A stretch of DNA of 64,000 nt. Source: an uncultured Eggerthellaceae bacterium (GTDB lineage: Bacteria > Actinomycetota > Coriobacteriia > Coriobacteriales > Eggerthellaceae). Both the position numbers and the translations under genes were made by a program. Positions 63,860 through 64,000 of the stretch are shown here, in pieces. The notes beneath the pieces were generated by a model, which had not been told where the DNA came from, did no database searches, and saw nothing but the letters and a program-made list of their open reading frames with translations. Where the stretch lies: the NCBI GenBank assembly GCA_910588095.1, contig CAJUQH010000001.1, positions 253,435 to 317,434 of the forward strand, in the 5' to 3' direction. The stretch's first letter is position 1, and every line of letters begins with the position of its first letter.

Positions 63860-64000
63860 AATATTTTTGAAAAAAGTTTCAAAAAGTCGTTGACACCTCG
63901 GTAACATCCGAGTATTGTATCTCCTTGCGCGTCACACACGGTGAAGCGCACCCCTCAGTCCCTCACCGGGCGTGGGAGGCACCTTGAGAACCGGATACTG
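63860..64000 (+). promoter_or_regulatory. Strong rRNA-type promoter and leader at the window edge
   Basis: An AT-rich UP-like tract (63860-63889) precedes TTGACA (63890-63895), a 17-bp spacer and TATTGT (63913-63918). The leader then runs to the end with ACCTTGAGAACCGGATACTG, a segment of the kind found just before 16S rRNA in Gram-positive rrn operons. A 16S gene probably starts just beyond the window. The spacer holds an inverted repeat CTCGG-N6-CCGAG. Confidence 0.7.

Overview
The window is high-GC DNA (well above 60% by eye) with dense short operons and frequent GTG/TTG starts. It looks like an anaerobic gut actinobacterium of the class Coriobacteriia, probably the Eggerthellaceae. The support is a dnaK-grpE-dnaJ-hspR-clpB operon, a type IV pilus-like operon of small pilin-like proteins, nickel/hydrogenase genes (nikR, hypE), and several very large secreted proteins with MBG, InlB-type and DUF6273-like modules. 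The placement is inferred from gene content; there is no rRNA in the window to prove it.

Layout. 1-5802: tail of a receiver domain, then an operon with a transglutaminase-like lipoprotein, a GspF/PilC-like membrane protein, four small pilin-like proteins, a PilT-like ATPase and a membrane protein. 6193-9639: a giant MBG-domain surface protein with a strong terminator. 9880-10747: a DNA-binding regulator broken by a 9-bp G tract. 10819-13550: ZIP transporter and an SOS-type Y-family polymerase with a small partner. 13561-17768: NSS transporter, galE and a phosphohexomutase. 18055-25539: an AT-richer accessory region with an ATPase/STAS-like fusion, a long hairpin element, a 1494-residue surface protein, a CdiA-CT-like toxin and a higBA pair. 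25614-28324: nickel/hydrogenase genes and a ferredoxin. 28621-35656: heat-shock operon. 35818-38068: flavoprotein, YbaK-like deacylase, tRNA-Ala and a PIN/RHH toxin-antitoxin pair. 38306-40752: a secreted DUF6273-like protein frameshifted at an 8-bp G tract. 41063-51869: rpoB, rpoC, hisE, glmM and a patatin. 52267-56288: Rpn-family nuclease and argGH. 56440-63642: PBP1, a lipoprotein, a U32 peptidase, tyrS and a small secreted protein. The window ends in what looks like an rRNA-type promoter and leader.

The best candidate for something undescribed is at 53152-53322: a promoter, a 31-codon leader peptide ending in Arg-Ala-Arg-Ala-Asn-Arg-Arg-Arg, and a terminator whose 5' arm overlaps the three CGA codons, all directly upstream of argG-argH. 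This has the architecture of ribosome-mediated arginine attenuation. Other leads are two genes whose full frames are restored by a 1-bp change in a G/C tract, a 187-bp rod-like inverted repeat upstream of a surface protein, an intrinsic terminator inside the 5' coding region of hisE, and a 648-bp in-frame repeat module in the 1494-residue surface protein.
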